Source of the DNA: Natrinema sp031626495
Lineage (GTDB): Archaea; Halobacteriota; Halobacteria; Halobacteriales; Natrialbaceae
Assembly: GCF_031626495.1 (NCBI RefSeq)
Contig: NZ_JAMQOJ010000002.1
Coordinates: 62,001-126,000, forward strand
Length of the DNA stretch: 64,000 bases
Reading direction: 5' to 3'
Shown: piece after piece, positions 41,593 through 52,300 of the stretch
Layout of the letters: each line of letters starts with the position of its first letter
How positions within the stretch are numbered: the stretch's first letter is position 1
Position numbers and translations under genes: made by a program
The notes under the pieces: model-generated
What the model saw: only the letters and a program-made list of their open reading frames with translations
Database searches by the model: none
Told to the model about the DNA's origin: nothing

Positions 41593-42939
41593 TTATACGA
41601 TATTCCGCAGAACCGACGCTAACTCATCCTCCAACTCAGAAGCCTGCAGAATAGCAATCTCACGATCTGCCTGTTCCTCTACAGTCGCCGTCTCTCGATC
41701 AAGATCCTGCACAACCAACATCCCATTCCATCCAGATCCGAAGTACTCTCCACCATCACCCCCAAACACAAATTCGTCGTTCACCCGCAAAAACGCGAGA
41801 TACTCAAGCGTCTCCTTGATCCCCTGACGAACCGTCTCTTCTCGCGTACTGTTTTTCACCTCGACGATCAGATACTCGTGTTCGTTCTCGTCTTCCGAGA
41901 TAATCTCGAGGACGATCACGTCGGGCCGGCCGGTGTGATTCTGATACTCTTTCCCGAAGTAGTTGCCGGCGATCTCCTGAGCGGTAACTTGCACCTTATC
42001 CGTCCGAGACAACTCCTCGTTCTCGTCGTCAGGAACGGCGACAAACGATAACTCACGGTCTCGGGCCGAGTTATCGTGGTAGAGTACGATCTCTTTCTCT
42101 CCCGCAAACCGCGCGAGTTCTTGCCGATCCGTGGCGATCGTCTTAAACTCTGGCTGCGTCTCCCGCATCTCCTCGAGGGTCGCCACGAACCGGAAGAGAA
42201 CGTACAACTCGAACAACGTGTCCTGGTCATCCGGGGCGATAGCAGTCTCCTCAAGCAACGCCCGAATCGCGGCCGGCTCACCTCGGAACAACCGCTCCCG
42301 AGAGCGAAGCAATGACGCCGCCTGCCGATACACCTTATGCCGCGAATTCGCAGCCGTCGTTAGCATCCGCTCGGTTGGCTCGTAGGTATCGGGCTCGCGA
42401 ATCCGCCGGACATGCACGTTCCGTTCGACGATACGCTGTAATTCATCAACCAAATCCTCACTTCCCTTCCACGTCTCACTGACCCATTCGTAATCTCCTC
42501 GAAGGTATTCCTCGGCCTCTCGAACGGTTTGATGGACGACGGAGATCAGCCGTTTCAAAACAATATTCTCAGGGATGTCATAGTCCTCGGATCGGTTCTC
42601 ACAAACGAAGAGCGACCGGTCGCGTGGATGCTCTGCATACCGCTTCTTGATAGTCTTGCCCCAGTTGATGCGTCCATCCACTGTCCCTCGCCGCGTTCGA
42701 GACGTCGTCTGGGTCTCAGTGCGGATACTGCGAAGATGCGCCGGCAGTTCTCTGAAGAAGTCGACGACGTCATCCTGGAGGATAAAGTGGAGATCCAGAA
42801 GCAACTCGTACTCCTCGAACCGCTCGTCTAACTGCTCGGGCTTGATCGATCGGGCAAGCTCTTGCTCCGGAAAGGAGCCGTGCATCGCGTAGGCGAGGAT
42901 GTCCTCAGTGAGCTGCCCGAGGAGGTCGTCCTTATTCAT
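41593..42939 (-). CDS. McrC-like PD-(D/E)XK nuclease subunit
   Basis: 448 aa. The first 330 residues are helical and include a DUF2357/McrC-like segment (WGKTIKKRY, RSLFVCENRSEDYDIPENIVLKRLI split over two helices). The nuclease core is at about 335-375: GRPDVIVLEIISED, then EYLIVEVKNSTREE, the Asp...Glu-x-Lys triad of the restriction-endonuclease fold. It starts within the last codons of the McrB-like gene, so both are made together. In McrBC systems this subunit cuts DNA when the AAA+ GTPase translocates from a modified recognition site. It is therefore the effector of a type IV, modification-dependent restriction system. Confidence 0.8.
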   Translation of the reverse strand: MNKDDLLGQLTEDILAYAMHGSFPEQELARSIKPEQLDERFEEYELLLDLHFILQDDVVDFFRELPAHLRSIRTETQTTSRTRRGTVDGRINWGKTIKKRYAEHPRDRSLFVCENRSEDYDIPENIVLKRLISVVHQTVREAEEYLRGDYEWVSETWKGSEDLVDELQRIVERNVHVRRIREPDTYEPTERMLTTAANSRHKVYRQAASLLRSRERLFRGEPAAIRALLEETAIAPDDQDTLFELYVLFRFVATLEEMRETQPEFKTIATDRQELARFAGEKEIVLYHDNSARDRELSFVAVPDDENEELSRTDKVQVTAQEIAGNYFGKEYQNHTGRPDVIVLEIISEDENEHEYLIVEVKNSTREETVRQGIKETLEYLAFLRVNDEFVFGGDGGEYFGSGWNGMLVVQDLDRETATVEEQADREIAILQASELEDELASVLRNIV

Positions 42940-45900
42940 TCGTAGCCAGGGTCACTTGGAGCATCTCTCGGGCTGCTGCTTCGAGCAACTCAGCCTCGGT
43001 CTCGTCGACGGCTGCGAGCTTCCGAACGATCTTCTCTCGTTTCGGAACGCCCTCTAACTGCGGGAAAATGTAGCTGATGACTGCCTGAGTGAGATGATAC
43101 TCAAGGTCGGCTTCCGGATGGTGGTTCACGTACCGGAGGACGTCTTCGATGATTGCCGGGCCGATCGCTCGCTCGTCTACCGCCTGGTTGGTCGCTTGCC
43201 ACACTCGGCCGACTGCCCAGGCCTTCGGTCGGGATACCTCGAGGTCCCACGTCTCAGCGTACTCGAGGACGACGTCTTCGACTGTTCGCTCGCCATCAGT
43301 GCCGTCTGGCAGGTCAGGTGCGGGTACTCGGACGAACGCAAATCGTCGCATGAACGCGTAACTCATCTCGTACAATGACGTCTTGTCGTAGGCGTTCATC
43401 GTCGCGAAGATCCGCCACGAGTTGGGAACGACGTACTGGTGTACTTCCGCTGCCCCCACAACCTCGTCGTAGCTGGTCAACTCGACTTCCCGGCCCTCGA
43501 TTGTGTACGGTAGTTGGACCGATTGCCCAGATAAGAGCGTAAAGAGTTGGCCGAACGCCTTGTCGATATCTGCCCGGTTGAGCTCGTCGATGACGATGAG
43601 TTCGTTCGACTGGGTACCGGTCTCGATGTCCTTGAGACGATTGAGAACGATCCCAGGCGTGAAGGTAAGGTCGCCACCGTTGTCACCGGATTCGTTCGGC
43701 ATATACCCGCCAACGGTATCGAACGTCGACCAGTCGGCGGTCGCCGTCGTCATCTCGAAATCCGTATAGAGGGATGGCCGCTGCTCGACGAGGTATTCGC
43801 AGACGCGTTCAGCAATCTCCGTTTTCCCTGTTCCCGGCGGTCCAGTCAGTAACACGTGTTTGCCGGACTGCAGTGCTGTCGCGATCTGCTCGAGGATTTG
43901 CTCACCGCGTCCGTCTTCGAAGTGAAGTTCCTCGAGGATGTCTGCTGGGAGCGTGCACTCGAGGGGTTGGTGTGGATTGATCGGCGAGACGTCTCGCAGA
44001 TCGTTGGCCATCGCCTCGATTAACACGGTGGGACGCTCGTAATCGACCGCACCGTCATCGGCCCGGAAGGTTCCATACATCGATTGCGCGGGAAACTCTT
44101 TCCCAGAGACGCCCGCACAGAGCTGATTGGCCTTCTCAATCGACACGCAATTTGCCGTCAATGCAGTCAGTTCTTGGTCTACTTGTGTCGTCTCTTTGGC
44201 GGTGATTCCTTGGCTGAAATCGATGGCGTCGATATCACTAGTGAGGAAGAGCCGATCGAAGCTGGCGATCATCGAGAAGTCCGCTCCTCCTTCGAGTTCC
44301 TCCCACCACCACGGCTCGGATTTCTCCGTCGTTTCGCCGAAAATCACGGCACCGATGACACCACTGGGTTGAGAGCCATACTCCTCGTTGCCAGGCTCAG
44401 CCCGTGAGTGGAGTATCCCTACGTCACCCTTCTCGAGTTGCTCCCAGCGATTGCGATGTTCTGGCTCGAACGAGAGCGACCTGTATTCGATGGCCGTGAG
44501 CCAGTAATCAGGCGGCGCGGTAAACTTGTAGACAGTCGGCTCCGCCTCCTGGAGATGCGTCGTAAGCGGGTGGTCTGGTTCATCCGCTGGTTGATCGTGA
44601 TCTGGATCGGCCACCTCGTACGCGTCGTTGAGGATACTGTTGAATTGGGGCTGGTTGAGCATTCCGCCAGCACTCTCTAATTCGTTCTGGCGCAAGCGAA
44701 TCCATCCCAAGAGAAGGGTCTGGGCTGCAGACAACGAATCGAGTGTTCCAGTCCCGAGTTCTGTAGCCTTGTCCGCTAAATCTGCTTCCAGCGTTCGGTA
44801 TACCGTTTGAAGCTGCGCGAACTTCGCAGCGGTCGAGGGAGGTACCGTGTCACCTGGTCTGAACCCCTCGAGCGCCTCGGACCACTCTTCGATGAAGGAG
44901 TCACCGATCCGCGTTTGGAACCACGTTTTGTTCTCATCAAAGAGGCGATTGCGAATATCCTCGAGGGTCGCGTCCAATGACTCGTATTCTCCGGCAGTCT
45001 CTCCCGGATAGAGCTGTTCGCCCTGAATCTCCTCGATGAACTGGTTGACAGACTCGTACTCGTCGTAGAACTGTGAGCCACGCCGGTCGAAATTGATCGC
45101 ACTGAACGTATCATTGGGCCATCCCTTGAAGCCGAGCAGTTCCCAGAACTGCTCTCGATCGAGTTCGGCCTCGTAGATCGGCTGGAGGAACATGATATGC
45201 GGGAAGATCTGGTCGGTCACATCACCCCAGCCGACTGCGTCAGTGAACTGGGCTGCTGCATCGTCATCTAACACTGTGGCAGAGGCGATCCGAGCAAGGA
45301 GCGTATATGATCCGCCATGCCGTCCCTCTCGATCAGCGAACAGGAGGTAATCGCCCTCATCAGCCGGTTCGTCTTCTTGGTTGCCCCATACGCGAAGCCC
45401 GGTCTCGTCGATTGGCAGTTCGTGGATGTCGGAGATTTGGTCACGGGGAACGTCTTCAAGAATGGTCCGCTCGAAATTCGTCCGGATCGGCCCATCGCCT
45501 GTCTTGATTGGGACTTGGTACACCGAGGGATCAGCAAATTGTTGCAGGTTCGAATTCGCTCCCGTCTGGATGGAGGAAGAATCAGCACTGTCTCGAGTGG
45601 TATGTCCAGCCGGGAGTTCCTCGTCTCGAATGGGGGCCAAGAGAAAGCGGATTGCACTTCGTGTGTTGCCCTCCGAATCAGGGAGTTCCTCATAAAAGTG
45701 GCCAGCATAGAGGTACTGACCGATGTAGCGCACGCCGCCGTCTTCCATCACGAAAAAATGCAACTCTCGGCCGTCCTCGAGATGATCTCTAATAGCCCGG
45801 TTGCCCCGAACCATCTCCATGTCGCCGACTTGGCCTTCGCCAGTGTAGACAACGGTACCATCTGAGCGGAGTTCGTCTTGATAGCCGTGGTCTTCGCCGG

Positions 45901-46576
45901 TGCCACCGCTGAAGAGAAAGACGACTGGTTCGTCCCTCGAGGGAGCGATTCCTCCCTGGATGCTGCCACCATACTTCGCGTGCAATTCGCGGCGTTCATA
46001 GACAGCGTCGGACTCCAACTCGACAGTTGAAACCCCATGTAGTTGCTCGGCGACTGTTTCGCCGGCCGCTGTGAGGTGGTTCTGATCATCAGTTCGGTCA
46101 ACGTAGCCGGCCATCTGTAGCCATTCACGGTGGCGGCTCGCGACACCGGGCGTTTGCATCTGACACTCCTCGAAGGTTTCCACGAGCACCTCCATGAGGT
46201 CCTCATCGGTTTTCGGTTCAGCGCTGAGTGCAGCGAGGATCGTGTCGAAGCCTTTGACGGTGGTTCGAAGGGCATTGTAGAGTATGACTGGGTCTTGCTC
46301 TTCGAAGTAGCACCGTCCAATTCGAGTACAGCTGTACGCATTATTCTCGCTTTCGATTAGGTCTAATTGCTCGAGAAATTGTAGGCGTCGTTCGATCGCA
46401 TCGGGATTTTCAGCATTCGTCTTGGAGACGATCCAGTCTATGACGTTGTCTCGAGGAACGCCCTGTGAGTCTTCGCTACCTGCCTCGAGAAACGAGAGTA
46501 ACTCAGCCAAGATGTCGGCTCGGTCGTCAAGATCGCCATAGAACCGTGCAGTAGACATCCGACGATCGTCCGTCAT
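42932..46576 (-). CDS. McrB-like AAA+ protein with SRA-like and EVE domains
   Basis: 1214 aa. The Met at 46576 is chosen because a TATA-like TTTATG lies about 30 bases upstream. Order: wHTH-like N-terminus (to about 190). An SRA-like domain of the ScoMcrA type at about 190-320 (KYGGSIQGGIAPSRDEP, FLFSGGTGEDHGY, YTGEGQVGDMEMVRGNRAIR). An EVE/PUA-like domain at about 680-800 (YKFTAPPDYWLTAIEY, LEKGDVGILHSR). AAA+ at about 900-1100 with Walker A TGPPGTGKTE, McrB-type Walker B DELNRADIDKAFG and FATMNAYDKT. SRA and EVE domains bind modified bases, so this is probably the sensor-motor of a type IV restriction system paired with the McrC at 41593-42939. Confidence 0.85.
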   Translation of the reverse strand: MTDDRRMSTARFYGDLDDRADILAELLSFLEAGSEDSQGVPRDNVIDWIVSKTNAENPDAIERRLQFLEQLDLIESENNAYSCTRIGRCYFEEQDPVILYNALRTTVKGFDTILAALSAEPKTDEDLMEVLVETFEECQMQTPGVASRHREWLQMAGYVDRTDDQNHLTAAGETVAEQLHGVSTVELESDAVYERRELHAKYGGSIQGGIAPSRDEPVVFLFSGGTGEDHGYQDELRSDGTVVYTGEGQVGDMEMVRGNRAIRDHLEDGRELHFFVMEDGGVRYIGQYLYAGHFYEELPDSEGNTRSAIRFLLAPIRDEELPAGHTTRDSADSSSIQTGANSNLQQFADPSVYQVPIKTGDGPIRTNFERTILEDVPRDQISDIHELPIDETGLRVWGNQEDEPADEGDYLLFADREGRHGGSYTLLARIASATVLDDDAAAQFTDAVGWGDVTDQIFPHIMFLQPIYEAELDREQFWELLGFKGWPNDTFSAINFDRRGSQFYDEYESVNQFIEEIQGEQLYPGETAGEYESLDATLEDIRNRLFDENKTWFQTRIGDSFIEEWSEALEGFRPGDTVPPSTAAKFAQLQTVYRTLEADLADKATELGTGTLDSLSAAQTLLLGWIRLRQNELESAGGMLNQPQFNSILNDAYEVADPDHDQPADEPDHPLTTHLQEAEPTVYKFTAPPDYWLTAIEYRSLSFEPEHRNRWEQLEKGDVGILHSRAEPGNEEYGSQPSGVIGAVIFGETTEKSEPWWWEELEGGADFSMIASFDRLFLTSDIDAIDFSQGITAKETTQVDQELTALTANCVSIEKANQLCAGVSGKEFPAQSMYGTFRADDGAVDYERPTVLIEAMANDLRDVSPINPHQPLECTLPADILEELHFEDGRGEQILEQIATALQSGKHVLLTGPPGTGKTEIAERVCEYLVEQRPSLYTDFEMTTATADWSTFDTVGGYMPNESGDNGGDLTFTPGIVLNRLKDIETGTQSNELIVIDELNRADIDKAFGQLFTLLSGQSVQLPYTIEGREVELTSYDEVVGAAEVHQYVVPNSWRIFATMNAYDKTSLYEMSYAFMRRFAFVRVPAPDLPDGTDGERTVEDVVLEYAETWDLEVSRPKAWAVGRVWQATNQAVDERAIGPAIIEDVLRYVNHHPEADLEYHLTQAVISYIFPQLEGVPKREKIVRKLAAVDETEAELLEAAAREMLQVTLATNE

Positions 46577-46902
46577 TCTTCTATAACACGTCACAGCAAC
46601 TTACCATAAATCCTGTTTACTGGTTGCTGTGGAATCCCATCTTATCTGAAGCAGAGCAAGATTAGTTGCGATATATGGAATTTCGATAGCTTCTCTGTTC
46701 AGGCGACGGCCAAATCCTTGATCGTGCTTGCGAGCAAGTGTCGTTGCCCGACGGGGCCGTTGATCCTGAATACGTTGCTCGGCATAACGCGACGCTCGAG
46801 TGGGTGTGAGTGGAGCACGAACCGAGAGATAGGATGGTTGGAGTTGCGTGCTTTATACTTGGCATACATTCAAACGGAACCAGCATCAAATGGGTGACCA
46901 AG

Positions 46903-48066
46903 ATGGATGAACCGGCTGTTTTCGGGCACGTTGTCGACGAACTGGAGTCCCGCGGCTACCAACCGCTTGTCCATGTGCCCGGCGCACACGAACAGACGTA
47001 TGCGGACGTGCTGGACCGGTGTGAATCACATCAGATCACGATCGGTGGTCGGTATCCGGACGTCCTTGGGTTCACGAATGCGGACCGCGTGTTCGCCGTC
47101 GAAGTGAAGGGGTCGAGCGGGTTGCTCCGTGGGATCGGGCAGGCGCTCACGTACCAGCAGGGCGCGCACGTGTCGTATCTTGCAGCTGCTGAGGATGTCG
47201 TCACACAACACACCGATTTGCTTCGGTCGAAAGGAGTGGGTGTGATCGGCGCTGGTGAGAGTGGTGTGACACGCTGGTCGAGTCCACCGACCTCTGAATC
47301 CCACGAACAGGTCGTCGATATTGAGGGGCAGCTCTCCGTTCGGCTTCGTCGGAGCGATATTAGCGGCGATATTGCGAGTCTGTCACTTGCCCAGCCACTA
47401 AACTATCTCGCTCCGGTCGTCGCAATTGAGCAACACGGCCCGTTGGCCGGCGACGAACTCGTGGATGTGCTTGCAGACGAGTACGAGTTCGGCGCTGGGA
47501 AAAGCGCACGGCAGAGTGCGCTGTCGCTCGGACTCCTCCAACGCGACGATCGGTATACCCTCACTGATCAGGGGGAACTCGCAGCAACGGTGCTTCGCGG
47601 CGCCGGGATTTCGACGCTGCAGGAACTTGATGAAGTGAAAGGCGAAGTTGGCCGATCGACGGTTGTCGAGGAACACCAGTCGCTTGCAATCCTGCTACAG
47701 AACTGTTATGAGCGGCATCCGGAGTTCCGGTTGTTGCTGGATGCGCTTCGAAAAGAGGGGCCGTCGATCCACTTCCCGGATCTGCTTCGCCGGTTGGTAC
47801 ACGAGTACCCGAACGTCTTCCTGAACACGTTCTGTACGCGGGCAAGCCGGACGCGAGCACGCGAGTTAATCGAGGCGGGCCAGATATCCCGCATCTACGA
47901 GGAGGAGGCGATCTGGAAGGATGTCATCCGAACCAACGTGTTGTTCAATTTCGTCCAGCAGCTCAAACACATCGGGGTACTCGCTGCAGAGACACGGAGT
48001 CACAGCGGGAAAATCAGTGACTATGATCCTGATTCGAAACCGTGGCTGCTGCGAGAGGTAAGGTGA
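46903..48066 (+). CDS. PD-(D/E)XK nuclease-domain protein
   Basis: 387 aa from ATG 46903 (MDEPAVFGHVVDEL); the longer frame to 46810 has weak protein character. Residues about 15-110 form a restriction-endonuclease fold: GGRYPDVLGFTNADRVFAVE, VKGSSGLLRGIGQALTYQQG, with Asp, Glu-x-Lys and a following Gln (motif RYPD...EVK...Q). The rest is winged-helix rich (ARQSALSLGLLQRDDRYTL, LTDQGELAATVLR) and suited to DNA binding. It is divergent from the McrB gene and probably belongs to the same defence cluster. Whether it cuts modified or unmodified DNA is unknown. Confidence 0.7.
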   Translation: MDEPAVFGHVVDELESRGYQPLVHVPGAHEQTYADVLDRCESHQITIGGRYPDVLGFTNADRVFAVEVKGSSGLLRGIGQALTYQQGAHVSYLAAAEDVVTQHTDLLRSKGVGVIGAGESGVTRWSSPPTSESHEQVVDIEGQLSVRLRRSDISGDIASLSLAQPLNYLAPVVAIEQHGPLAGDELVDVLADEYEFGAGKSARQSALSLGLLQRDDRYTLTDQGELAATVLRGAGISTLQELDEVKGEVGRSTVVEEHQSLAILLQNCYERHPEFRLLLDALRKEGPSIHFPDLLRRLVHEYPNVFLNTFCTRASRTRARELIEAGQISRIYEEEAIWKDVIRTNVLFNFVQQLKHIGVLAAETRSHSGKISDYDPDSKPWLLREVR

Positions 48067-48259
48067 GTTTGGTACTGTCGGGGCAGTCCTGATTGAGTTC
48101 TATGTGAAGTAACTGAGGGCCGATTCGTACTGAAGTATTTTAGCGAGTTGATCAAATCTACAGGCTTGAGGATCAACCCGTGGCAAGTCCACTACCATTT
48201 CGGTCCTTCGGATTGCCGACCGCCTCAAGGGGTTCATCGATCATACCTATGGAGAGCTA

Positions 48260-48901
48260 GTGATCCAGAGCGACTACGCAGCGCAGGCGATGCTCAAGCG
48301 CGTGCGTTCGGCCGAAGAGCCGTTCCGGCGGTCGGTCGGATCGACAGTCATGCAAGTCGCCGATAACGCACAGAACGTCCAGACGGACGTGCTCGACCGA
48401 TTCGTGAATAACTACGACGTCGGGATCGTCGAGACCCGCAACGACTGTCGTGCCTTGTTGAAGCCGCGCTATGTTGCCGCAGACAAAGACGACGCGAAAA
48501 ACCTCGAGAGAGAGGCCTATACTGCAATCGTCGAACGATATGGGAACGCTCGTGGCTTCCACATGCGTGTCGAACTGGCTGATGGATCGTTCAAGCGGTT
48601 CCGCAAGCTCGATCTGGGATGGGCCGGCTCTGACTGGGATCCCGACTCAGCCCGCCGAAAGCGTGAGCGCCAACTCGCGGACCAAGCAGGTGCCGACAAC
48701 CGCGACATCGATCCCGAAGAGATCGATCTCGAGGGGGCGTGGGACCAGTTCGCCGATCGCGACGACCGGGTCAACTACTCGACGCTCCGGATAATCATTT
48801 CGACGGTCGCGGACGACGTTGACCGCGCTCTCGAGACTCTTCGGGACCGTGGTGAGATCATTACCGAACAAGGCCGGGGCTTCGGGCTGGCTCCCTGGTA
48901 G
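48260..48901 (+). CDS. hypothetical protein, possibly N-terminally truncated
   Basis: 213 aa if started at GTG 48260. The frame is open upstream to a stop near 48165-48170 and still reads like protein there (RGKSTTISVLRIADRL), but without an ATG, so the true start is uncertain. Helical centre (AYTAIVERYGNARGFHMRV), then an acidic linker, then a wHTH-like C-terminus (STLRIIISTVADDVDRALET, IITEQGRGFGL). Might bind DNA. No family recognised. A gap of about 190 bases separates it from the PD-(D/E)XK gene. Confidence 0.5.
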   Translation: MIQSDYAAQAMLKRVRSAEEPFRRSVGSTVMQVADNAQNVQTDVLDRFVNNYDVGIVETRNDCRALLKPRYVAADKDDAKNLEREAYTAIVERYGNARGFHMRVELADGSFKRFRKLDLGWAGSDWDPDSARRKRERQLADQAGADNRDIDPEEIDLEGAWDQFADRDDRVNYSTLRIIISTVADDVDRALETLRDRGEIITEQGRGFGLAPW

Positions 48902-49389
48902 CGCTGCCACGATTAGTGGTAATACTCTCGTTCTGACTTATTTTCTCTCATTTTCGAGAGTATTATTCTGTTAGCCGAGGATCCAGCACCTGCTGGGAGG
49001 GCTAATCTGTTTCCCACTGGTAGTCATCCTTATTGAGCCGATCTCGGAATCGGACCTCGCGGGTCGAATTCCGGGTTAGAGGGTGTGGCTAAGGCCAAGG
49101 GGTCAAACCAACCGCTACACCTTCGGAGAGAGGAGGGACCTAGAGAAGCTCGTTGGTCAGAAAATAACGGATCGGAACGACTCGTCTCCGGTGTGTCCAC
49201 ACAGACGTTCGGTTGCATAATAACCGTTTAGATCTACTCGGTTCGCATCAAATAAACACTAATAATACCTATCTAATACTGAATCTATTTCGAGATGATC
49301 ATATTTATAACCGATCAGTTCCAGTCACTACTCAGTCTAATGGTAATGCAGGTGACTGTTATTCTGCAGCTAGTGGATGTGGTGTAAAT
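48902..49389. other. intergenic region with promoter for the DUF4011 gene
   Basis: TTTATA at about 49308 is the likely TATA box of the gene starting at 49390, leaving a leader of about 55 bases. The remaining sequence shows a weak inverted repeat (GGTGTGGC near 49082 and GCTACACC near 49111) and no gene. Confidence 0.4.
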
Positions 49390-52300
49390 ATGGGTGGGAG
49401 CCAGCTTGATAAGAAGATAGACAGTTGGAAAGAACAGTTGCTCGACCTGACACGTCGAAACAACATGGTCGACTTCAGCGCGACCAAAACGAAGTCGCTC
49501 CCGACGCAGGCGACGAGTTGGCGGACGGTAGTTGGGCGATTAGCCGATAACGATACCCTCTACGTCTACCGGCCACGTGTTCTCTCGGATTCGGACGAAA
49601 CCGACATCGAACTCGTCCCCGAATCCTCGGATGAGACCGAACTTATTCCGACTCGTGAGCCGGACGAAGTCGAAAATTCCCTCTATAATATCTCGCTTAA
49701 CCAGCGGAAACACCTACAGGAGAAGGGTGTAGACTCGCTTTATCTTGCGCTCGGGATGTTCGAGTGGTTTAGTGTCGATTACAGCGATACGAAACTACGG
49801 TCTCCTCTATTTCTCGCTTCTGTCTCAATCGATCGAGAGACCGTATCTGATCCGAATCGCCACGACTACGTCATCACGTCCGACGACGAGGTGATCATCA
49901 ATCCGGCCTTACGGAAGAAATTGGCGAGCGAGTTCGGGATTTCGTTACCCAACAACGAAACGTTCGGACTTGACGATCTCGTCGATACGGCCGCCGAGAT
50001 TGAATCAATTATCGATGGGAGAGATCGATGGCAAATCACCGACGACATTGTCCTCGGAATCTTCGATTTCGCCAAGTTGAGCCTCTACAACGACCTCGAG
50101 GAGAATCGTAAAGCAATAAAATCGAATCCGATTATTCGGGCGCTCAATGGTGATCAATCCGTTCTTAATACCGATATCGGTAACGTCCCTACTGCGGACA
50201 CGCTCGACAAACAAGTTGATCCGGTCGATACGTACCAAGTTCTCGAGGCGGATTCGAGCCAACAAGAAGCCATCGAGGCGGCGAAGTCTGGCGTCAGTTT
50301 CGTACTCCAAGGCCCACCCGGGACGGGGAAGAGCCAGACGATCGCAAACATTCTCGCGGAGAAACTCGCTGCCGGAGAGCGAGTTTTGTTTGTCAGTGAG
50401 AAGCAAGCAGCGCTCGATGTCGTTAAGAGCCGAATGGAGGAGGTCGGACTCGGGCGGTTCTGTCTGTCCGCACACGGTCAAAAGGCGACCAAAGACGATA
50501 TTCTGAGTAGTTTAGAAACGGAACTTAACGCCTCGACGGTCAAAGAGCCACGCGAGAGAGCCCAACAGCTCGGGAAACTCAGGAAACGACGCGAGGAACT
50601 CAACGAGTACGGGGACCTAATACACCGAGACATCGGCGCTAGATCGGTTACCCCCTATGAAGCACATGGTGTACTCTCAACTGTCGACGACGCCCCACGT
50701 ACGTCGTGGTCACTCGATGATCCGCTTGCAGTTACAGACGCCGAATACGATCAGACAATCGATCAGCTGGAGCAACTTGAGGAATTTGAAACGGAGATCG
50801 AAGAATATGATTCGCATCCTTGGCGTCATACGACGATCACGAACTGGCAGGTCGACACCGCTGATCGGATGCGTGAGTCGATCAAATCCCAGCGACAGGT
50901 TCTAGACGATATTGCGGCGCTCTCGGAACGGCTAAATGACAAGTTAGGCCTTCGTATCGAGTCGATCGATCAATTCGACGATATCGTTACGACGCTCGAG
51001 TTACTCGCCAATCGGCCAGACATCGAATGGCAACCCCGGTACTTCGAAACGGACTTTTATCGATCAGAGCGTCAGCTAACGGATTTGAAAGAGCGATGTG
51101 TTCGGATCGGTGAACTCGAAGATAGTCTCCTCAAAACATACGATCGCAGTTATCTATCGGAGGACGGTCAAGAGCTTTCTCGAGAGTTAAGTAACTATGG
51201 CATCCTCCGGTACGTTAGCCCGTCGTATAGACGACTCAAACAGCGGATCCTCGAACACGGCGTTTCGAGCTACTCTCCAGGAATCGACGAACTTCGATCG
51301 GACGCGAAGGACCTAGCGGAACTACAGACGGCTAAGGAAGAGCGTCGGGAATACGAATCTCTGATCGACCAAATCGGATATCTATACGAAGGAACCGATA
51401 CCGATTGGGAGCAGCTCGAAGCGGTTCGATCGTGGGTCCAGAACGTAAAATCGATCGACTCAATCGATACCGAACGAATTCAAAACCTTCTCACGAACGA
51501 TTCACTCGAAGTCGCGGACCTATTGGATACCGCGAGGGATCTCCTAACGGAGTGGGAAGAGACATCCGAGTTCTTCCGTGAATCGATAGATGTCGACTCT
51601 GTGATTACGGAGGATGGATCGAGTCTTTACGCCGCTTCTATAGCGGAGACAGATTCCCAACTCGCTACGTTCGAGGATCAGATAGGTTGTCTTAAAGATT
51701 GGATCCGATTCACACAGAGATTCGAAGAAGCAAAAGGGGCATTTGCCGGGGAATTCGTATCCGAGTACGTTACGGCAGATCATTCCCCTGATCGGCTCGT
51801 CGACGCCTTCGAGCGCCAATTCTACACTGATTGGATCAACGCAGTCTATAACGAGACAGAGCTCGGTAACTTTAGCGCAACTCAACAAGAGAAGCGACTA
51901 GACGAATTCCGGCGATTAGACAAGAAACAGCAGGAGTTAGCGAAAGTCGAGATCCAGCATCGAGTGACCAGCCGACGGCCGACTATGTCGCTCGAGCACG
52001 CCAGTAGTTCACAACAAGTACTCCTTCGTCGGGAGATCGAAAAACAACGGAATCGCAAACCGTTGCGTCAACTCTTCGACGAGGCAGGTGACATGATCAC
52101 CCGTCTCAAACCCTGCTTTATGATGAGTCCGTTGGCGGTCGCCCAGTATCTCAAGACGACCTCCATCGACTTCGATGTCGTTATCTTCGACGAGGCGTCG
52201 CAGATCATGCCACACGACGCGGTTAGTAGTCTGATTCGAGCAGACCAGGCCATAATCGTCGGCGACACGAAACAGCTACCGCCGACTAATTTCTTTAATG

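Noticed and set aside
48148..48366. Walker-A-like GKSTT upstream of 48260
   Set aside because: It is preceded closely by a stop and lacks the strand and following helix of a P-loop. Noted only as uncertain start of the gene.
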